The position numbers and the translations under genes were made by a program. From contig CAMTDV010000030.1 of assembly GCA_947069175.1 (NCBI GenBank), positions 100,836,411 through 100,900,410 of the forward strand: a stretch of 64,000 nt of DNA. The letters are read 5' to 3'. The DNA is from Scalesia atractyloides (lineage: Eukaryota; Streptophyta; Magnoliopsida; Asterales; Asteraceae). The notes under the pieces were generated by a model. It was not told where the DNA came from, searched no databases, and was given only the letters and a program-made list of their open reading frames with translations. Within the stretch, counting starts at the first letter, position 1. The number at the start of each line of letters is the position of its first letter. Shown here piece by piece: positions 57,261 to 64,000 of this stretch.

Positions 57261-58915
57261 ATTTTAATTTGAAATATATCTATTATACCTTGATACATGG
57301 CATCAATCTAAAAATCCTTGATTCGACTATATTTTTTTTATTTTAATATGTTGCTCACGTGATATACCATAGTCGGAACCACCACCATGCATTTTAAGGA
57401 TATATAAATGTTAAGTTAGTTTGTAACCACATATATGAATTTTGGTTGATAAAGAATCAATATTATTTTTACACACAACAAAAGTATTTTCCATACCCTT
57501 TTCTTTTTTATATTAAACTAGTAAATTTTCTTGTGCGTTGCGGCATGTTTCTAAACAAAAGTTACGTCAAAACGTAGACAAACTGAAAATAGACATAAAA
57601 ATAAGCACGAAAACGTATTATATTTCACCCGACTTATTTGCGAAAGAACTTTACGTCGAACACCAATTTGAACTTATACTGACACATACATAAAAATAAG
57701 TACAAAATTATGTTTTTTAAGTTAAAAATGGTACCGCGCGTCGTGGTGGCGCCGAAACGTAAAGTAAGTCCAATTTATACAGTCTAATGAAAATATATTA
57801 TATTTGACCAGACTTGTAAAATGAAATATATGCCAAAACGTACACAACTGAAAACGTACATAAAAAAGCAAAAAAAAAACATATTATATCTGAGTCTGCC
57901 TATTTTCAAAGAAACGTAATCAAATTGAATTTATACGGACATGTACATATAAATAAGTATAATAATAATATTATACAGTTTATGGAAAGTTAAAAGTTGT
58001 AAAATGCCAATATTAAATAATATTATAAAGTTTATAGAAACTTAAAAGTTGTAAATGCCAATACTAAATGTTGAAGGATAAAAATTAAAAAAAATACAAA
58101 AAGACCGAAAAAACGAAAAGAAAAAACAATGGCTCACTGAAGTTACATATATAACTTCAAATTGTAACCGTATAGAATCTAACATATAATAAAAGACTAA
58201 AAATAATGTCACATGGCATTCTCTCCTTCAACCTCATGAATTTTATTTATATTTGTTTAATATTAATTACTAATCTATAGGTATCATTATCTTTATCCAA
58301 GGTTAATAAATCGAAACAATATCATGTATTATGCATATAGTAAATAAGTATTTAACCATTAATTATAGTTTACCATATAGTTTCCATATTAATATAAATA
58401 TGCACTCAACGTAAAGTTTCCTGTTTCAAAGCTCTCCTAGAGATCTATCTAATCATCCAACGGTTAAACTGAATCGAAGATGTTCATAACTAGAAATGAA
58501 GATTCTCATTGATATTGAAAATTATTAAATCTTTAGCAACCATATCATCATTTCCTTCTTCAGATTCAACAGTACTAGTGGTCCTTTGTGAAAGAAAAGT
58601 CGACCCACCAGGTGTTTATCAAATGCCTCAATGAAGTGAAGGTTTTAAAAAACTTGTTTCTTTAGCACTCTTGTGAAGTGGGAATTGGTTAAGGCGATTT
58701 GATCTTGTAATTCAGATTCGATTGTGATAATCTTTAACTATCTGCCATGGGGTAAGGGGTTATGTGGGGTACCATTTAGAGGGTGGGTAACCCGCGGTTG
58801 CTGCCCTCCTTCGTCTTGTATAGAATTTTACTGGTTTTCTACCCCCCAACAACTCATCTCAAGTTTGGTGTACCGTTAGTGTGTTTTTTTCTTCGGTGGC
58901 AATTAACATACGCAC
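57261..58915. other. AT-rich; Helitron-like terminus at 57517 (minus)
   Basis: On minus, 'ccgcaacgcacaagaaaatt' is followed by ACTAGT ending at 57517, like a Helitron 3' end (GC-rich stem, then CTAGT). 57540-58060 repeats 'aaaacgta' and 'acataaaaataag' phrases of the same kind of element. 58550-58915 is the probable leader of the non-LTR element. Confidence 0.4.
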
Positions 58916-61900
58916 ATGGCTCCTACGAAAGGGAGTCGGAACGTTAAGTCAGTGGGCCCTGCGCAGGGCTCTGCTAGTGGTTTAAGGACCTGCCCTTTCA
59001 AATTTTTCCACGAATGTAAAGATGGCAAACTGGGGTCTGTGGGTTTTTTCCGCCTACTTGAACACACGCAAAGCACACACCTCAAGACAGAAAACCGAAA
59101 GCTATCTTTGAAGGAAGCTATCTCCAAGGACTTGGACCTTTTTTTGGATGTTGCAGAAGTTCTTAGGGAAGGGGATAAATGGTTATGTGGAAAGTGCATG
59201 GTGATGCATGCACTCAGTAGGGGATGCAAGCATGATAATGAGGTCGTGTCGTTTGCCATGATCTCGGAGGATGTTGAAGATTTCATTGTTGGGATCCGGA
59301 AACCATGTCAAGTGGTGGTTGACACAAACCCATGTCACCCAGCAGGGCTCGGGGGTGATGTTAACCTACTCGAGCGTGTTTTCTCCCTCCCTATTCAGAC
59401 TGTTAAAAGCATTCCCCCCAGTTGCCGGCTGTTGTTTGCTCAGGTTCTAACAGGTGCTTTGCGCAAAGTGGTAGCGTCGCCAGGATCGGTTGACAACTGG
59501 GTCCAATTGTTTTTACTACTGCGTTGCACCTTGCGGTGGTTAGACCATCCTCCAGACAAGAGCGAAGGTCACGGAACAGGAAATCTCTACAGTGTAGTAA
59601 CAACTTACACGCGCTTACAATTTGGAAAGATGAGTCTGGGTTTGATGATTTGGTCTCTTCCCTATTGGATAGCGTGGGGGAGACGGGGGCTTCAAGGGGA
59701 GAATGCAGGAGAGAGGAAGACAAGGAAAGGAACCCTAATATTAAGCAATGTCTTCGGAAAGTCAGGGATGGACATTTCACAGCTGCGGTCAAGGTCCTAT
59801 GCTCTAGTGGAGTTGCCCCTCTAGGTGATTCGACATTGAAAGCCCTTATTGATAAACACCCAATGGTGCCGCCCCCGTCCTTGCCTTCCAACCCTTTGGC
59901 CCAACCCACTCTTGTTGTTGATGGGGAGTGTGTACTCAAATGTATTCGATCCTTTCCCAAAGGGACGTCATGTGGTAGAGATGGGATACGGGCCCAACAC
60001 CTGCTAGATGCTATTGGTGGCGAGGGCTCGGTGACTTCCTCAGGTTTGCTTACGAGCATTACTAAAGTTGTTAACTTATGGCTTGGGGGATCTTGCCCTA
60101 AGGTGCTTGCTAAGTTTGTTGCCTCGCCCCCCTCACCCCCTAATTGAAGCCCGATAAAGGAATTCGACCTATTGCTGTGGGGGGTATTTGGCGAAGGTTG
60201 GTTTCAAAGGTGGCGATGAAGAAGGTCGGGAAAGAAATGACCCTGGGTGACTATCAATTTGGGGTGGGGGTGCCAAATGGGGCAGAGGTGGTGCTTCACA
60301 GTGCAAACAGGTTTCTCAACTCATTTCATGCAGATGGTTCCTTAGCCTTGCTTACTGTGGATTTCTCCAATGCTTTCAACACGGTCGACCGCCCAGCTTT
60401 TCTGCACGAGGTTCATCAGCGTTGCCCGTCAATCTATCGGTGGGTCCAATTTCTTTACGCCCAGCCTGCTAGGTTGTATGTTGGTAACGAGTGTATTGGG
60501 GCTACTACCGGAGTTCAACAAGGAGATCCCTTGGGGCCCCTTTTCTTTGCCCTTGCCTTACATCCCCTTATTCTCCGGGTTCATGACCGCTGTAAACTCC
60601 CGTTTCATGCTTGGTACTTGGATGATGGGACGATTATCGGCAACGCCTCTGAGGTTGCTGAGGCCTTAGACATCATCAACGAGGAGGGGCCATCTCTAGG
60701 GCTTTATCTTAAGAAAACAGAGGTTTTTTGGCCGACATGCGACGAGCGGAAAGTTCAAGATGGGCTTTTCCCGAGAGGGATCGTTAGACCAGAGAAGGGG
60801 ATCAAGCTCCTTGGTGGAGCTGTTAGACGGGATCCTAGATTTATTGAGGAGTTGGCAGGGCGGCGAGCCTCGGGGGCGGTTGACCTCATGAAACTCTTAC
60901 CCTGCCTGAGAGATCCATAATGTGAACTCCTTCTGCTAAGGTCATGCATGGGGGTCGCTAAGTTACTTTTTGGGTTGCGGACTTGTCAACCGCATTTTAT
61001 GGAGGATGCGGTATCTCGGTTCGATGATGGCCTTAGAGAGGCTATAGAAGAAATAGTAGTGGGTGGCAGCCCCTTCTTTGGTGACTTCCAGTGGCGTCTG
61101 GCATCTTTGCCAATGCGTCTAGGTGGTTTGGGCCTCTTCTCAGTTCGAGCTGTTGGGGCTTATGCCTTTGTGGCGTCTAGAGCTCAGTCTTGGGAACTAC
61201 AGGATCATATCCTTCGAAACTGTGAGGTCGTCGGGTTTGACGCGGACTATCAACAGGCGCTTGAACGCTTAAATGTCTCTCTCCCAGACTTGGATATTGG
61301 CGGTTTCTCTAATAAGGACACCGCCCCCTCAAAGCCACAAAAAACTTTGGCGAATGCCCTGTTTAGCAAAATCGCTCAAAGCCTGGGAGAAGCTTTTGAT
61401 TTGTCATCCCGCCAGAAGGCGGTGTTTGAGTGCCTGAAAGGTCCCCATGCTCAGGAATTTTTGACCGTTATACCAATCGAGGGGTTGGGACAATGTATGT
61501 CTGCAGTAGAATATAGAGCCATTCTCAAATACCGATTGATGATCCTTATGTACCCGGAAGATGAAACTTGCCCGATATGTCGTAAAGCTTGTATGGATAA
61601 ATACGGGGAGCATGCAGTTCACTGTAAAGAGCTCCCTGGGTTCAAATATCGGCACGACTGGGTGCGTGATGCTTTGTGGGACATCTTAAGAAGAGCTGGG
61701 ATTTCGGCTAAGAAAGAGGCCCCTGTGAATTTCATCACGGACCCTATGGAAGGGAGATCTACTCTGCGACCAGCGGATCTGCTTGTCTTTGGCTGGGCTG
61801 GGGGGGAAACATGCTTGTGTAGACCTCATGGGGGTTTCCCCTTTGGTTGGTTTAAGGAAAAACGGGTTTGTAGCTGGACAAGCGGCAAGAAAGGCAGAAT

Positions 61901-62148
61901 CAAAGAAAGTGGATAAGCACGCTAAAGCTTGCGCAAAGAACCAGCATGTCTTTGTCCCCTTTGCCTTTGATACTTTTGGCTCCCTAGCGCCAGAAGCTAT
62001 TCACTTCTTGACGAGGGTTCAACGGGTCGTCTACAGCAATTGTTCAACCCCAAGGGGGCAAGGGTTTGTATTTGGAAGGTTAGGGTTTGCAATTCAGAAA
62101 GGATTGACGGCGCAGCTTGTTGCCCGGCTACCTTCTGTTTTGATGTAA
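58916..62148 (+). pseudogene. Non-LTR retroelement: Zn fingers, RT, CCHC, restriction-like endonuclease
   Basis: One long gene read across four breaks. N-terminal zinc-finger-like parts: Cys-x7-Cys with His-x4-His (about 58988-59080), then Cys-Gly-Lys-Cys and Cys-Lys-His (59190-59235). RT: Gly-Arg-Asp-Gly-Ile-Arg, Gly-Ile-Arg-Pro-Ile-Ala-Val-Gly, motif A Val-Asp-Phe-Ser-Asn-Ala-Phe (60357), motif B Gln-Gln-Gly-Asp-Pro-Leu-Gly-Pro (60516), motif C Tyr-Leu-Asp-Asp (60615). CCHC finger at 61569-61628 (Cys-x2-Cys-x10-His-x3-Cys). The C-terminal part has Arg-Pro-Ala-Asp, Cys-Val-Asp-Leu and Lys-x2-Lys-His, fitting the PD-(D/E)xK endonuclease of R2-like elements. No apurinic endonuclease or RNase H. 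Breaks: frameshifts near 59536, 60130 and 61803 (in a G-run), and a TAA at 60918. Confidence 0.75.
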
Positions 62149-62440
62149 CTTGGCAAGTTTTCTGACTTATATAAATTATATATATAAATAATAGTTTATT
62201 CAAGTTTTACAAAAAATAAAATTTTTAACTTTTTTGTAGTTTATAATGTTGTACATCATGTATAGGGTTTTTTTTCTTTTCCGTTTCTAATTCAAAACTT
62301 TTCTTCTTTTGCAATTTAGACCCTTTGTTTCTTTTTTACTTTTAACTCAAAACTTTTAATCTTTTACAATTTAGTCCCAACTCTTTTTTATTTTCAAATT
62401 TAGTCCACCATACTTTTTATCTTTCATAAGTTTTTCATTT
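62149..62440. other. 3' flank of the non-LTR element
   Basis: TA-rich after the last codon ('ataaattatatatataaata'), possibly the element's tail. The exact end and target duplication are not clear. Confidence 0.35.
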
Positions 62441-62811
62441 CGTTCTAAATTTTGTGAGTTAACGCACCACAACGTGCGTGTGGGGTTCAACGTTTTTCGT
62501 ATATTTTTTCCCGTTTGACTGGCCTGTCGCAAGACATCTATTTTTCTCCGTTTGACAAGTTCGTCGCAACATGCGGGTCCTGGATTGACTTAGTTATTTT
62601 TCTATGATTTAAGTTTCGGTTTAATTTCTCTGCAACGAGCGTGCGTGATTCAAAGATTTTACGTCTGTTTTCGCTCGACGATATTTTTTTTCTGTTTTTA
62701 TTTATTTTTTACGAGCTTTTGTGGTGTTGGTGGTCGCTGACAGTAGTATAGCTTGGTATTACTTGGCACAGTTTTACGACAACCGCTGCAACGCAGGGGT
62801 TTAATACTAGT
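62441..62811 (+). mobile_element. Helitron-like 3' end
   Basis: 'ccgctgcaacgcagg' can form a short hairpin, followed by 'ggtttaata' and CTAGT ending at 62811, next to a T, as for Helitrons. Repeated 'acaacgtgcgtgtg' and 'gcaacgagcgtgcg' phrases upstream. The 5' end was not found. Confidence 0.4.
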
Positions 62812-63440
62812 TTATACTATATTACTACATAACATTATACTATATAACAATTTATTTGATTATTATTTTTTGTTTATCTAAATTTGTTATTATTCGAAAT
62901 TGTTAGCATCTTATGATTTAACATTCCGTTTTGTTATTCATTGGTGTGTACATACTTAAAATTTTCCCAATGCAATGATCAATATCTGATATACATTTGA
63001 TAAAAATCACACCATGCAATGATCACTCATACTTCACTAATCGTCTTTTATTAGAATGGCATTGTTTGCTAAATTATGTTGGTTAAATTTAGGTCTACTT
63101 AAATTATACATATATTAAAATAAGTAATTCTTATAAAACATGATTTTTAAGGCGAAATACTTTAATCATGTTGTCTTATGTGGGACTAGAACACCAAACC
63201 TCAAAACCTAGGTGTTCCCAAAGATTTTGTCTTTGCCAATAGGTCACCAACCTCTTTGGAATATACAACTTGATAACTCATAATCAAATCGGATGGGTCA
63301 ACACCATCCAACAATAATGTGTGTCACAACCTTTTTCGCCACCACATACTGGTCATATCACATAACTGACATCACCATCACAAGCAGCGTCGTCGCTCCC
63401 ACCACAAGCGTTATCTTTGCCACAAGTGTCATCACCTCCA
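62812..63440. other. Intergenic, AT-rich; no gene
   Basis: 63180-63260 has 'gggactagaacaccaaacc' resembling a tRNA-like/SINE phrase, too weak to call. Confidence 0.4.
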
Positions 63441-63962
63441 TCATTGTTTTGTGTCATTATTGCAGTTGTTGCCTCAACTAGCCGATGTAAAACAAATGTA
63501 GTAAATAACCACTTTGCACATAAACTCATTTTCTGTCGTCATCTCAGTGAAGTAAGGTCATGTGCCCCTCACATGAGCGGCAATTAAGTCATTTTACCCC
63601 CATCTTCTTCCCAGACCTAATATAAAACCCCACAATCATCTCTTACACCTCAAACCTTCTCTAGATGCTAGGTTCCTTCAAAACAAAAATCCTAAACTCC
63701 ATCGTTGTTGTGTGTCACTATTGCAATTGTTGCCTCAACTAGTCGACGTAAACAAATGTAGTAATCAACCACTTTCCACACAAACTCGTTTTCTGTCGTC
63801 ATCTCAATGAAGTAAGGTCATGTGCCCCTCACATGAGGGGCAATTAAGTCATTTTACCATCACCATCTTCCTAGATCTAATATAAAACCCCATCATCATC
63901 TCTTACACCTCGAACCTTCTCCAAACGCTAGGTTACTTCAAAACAAAAATCCTAAACCTCAA
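63441..63962 (+). repeat. Tandem duplication (261-bp period) with promoter-like sequence
   Basis: Units 63441-63701 and 63702-63962. Both contain 'gttgcctcaactag', 'ctcacatgag.ggcaatta' and a TATA-like 'taatataaaacccca' (63619 and 63880). Confidence 0.7.
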
Positions 63963-63976
63963 TCCCACGATCGAAG

Positions 63977-64000
63977 ATGGTATACAAGAGATATGGAAGA
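63977..64000 (+). CDS. Possible 5' end of a gene cut by the window
   Basis: ATG in good context (gaagATGG) about 95 bases after the second TATA-like box, with a CT-rich leader between. Eight codons, rich in basic and aromatic residues, reach the window end. No function can be given. Confidence 0.3.

Noticed and set aside
59403..60059. 218-residue open frame on minus strand
   Set aside because: Antisense shadow of the non-LTR element, whose plus frames carry recognisable motifs.
1..64000. CRISPR array, operons, rRNA genes or organelle DNA
   Set aside because: Repeats lack regular spacers, genes have plant introns, and no rRNA or plastid gene was recognised.

Overview
The window is nuclear DNA of a flowering plant. 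Introns have GT/AG borders, the DNA is AT-rich, plant-only families are present (phytocyanins, DC1-domain proteins, an MBD10/11-like protein), and there is a dense mix of Copia, CACTA, SINE, foldback and solo-LTR elements. The repeat style and the abundance of the DC1 and retroelement families suggest an asterid, perhaps Asteraceae; that is inference only.

Layout. 1-604 is the 3' part of a DC1 gene copy. 3.5-8.1 kb is a tandem duplication carrying two intact intronless phytocyanin genes, followed by a truncated non-LTR element (8.4-9.1 kb) and a third, broken phytocyanin with an inverted repeat in its signal-peptide region (9.9-10.3 kb). 11.3-18.5 kb is a nest: a long palindrome, a CACTA-like element with two subterminal repeat arrays, an inserted LTR, and two inverted 201-bp MITEs. 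18.8-47.9 kb is a tandem array of six more DC1 copies (B to G), cut by a full Copia element (20411-25150), a second Copia fragment, and a chain of six foldback elements in intron 1 of copy F. 49.5-52.1 kb holds an MBD-domain gene on the minus strand; its 3' end and downstream flank also sit at 43.4-44.8 kb. 53-57 kb is a patchwork of MITEs, a solo LTR and SINEs. 58.9-62.1 kb is a long non-LTR retroelement whose domain order is zinc fingers, reverse transcriptase, CCHC finger and restriction-like endonuclease. The last 0.6 kb is a tandem promoter-like duplication ending in a possible start codon.

Function. Only the two phytocyanin genes read as intact; both lack the first copper-ligand histidine. 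Every DC1 copy has at least one break. The MBD gene carries three small frameshifts. Some single-base breaks could be assembly errors, but the substitution stops in DC1 copies C and F are harder to explain that way. The most unusual features are the R2-like non-LTR element and the chain of foldback elements growing inside a TA microsatellite, for which two paralogous introns in the same window serve as unoccupied references.
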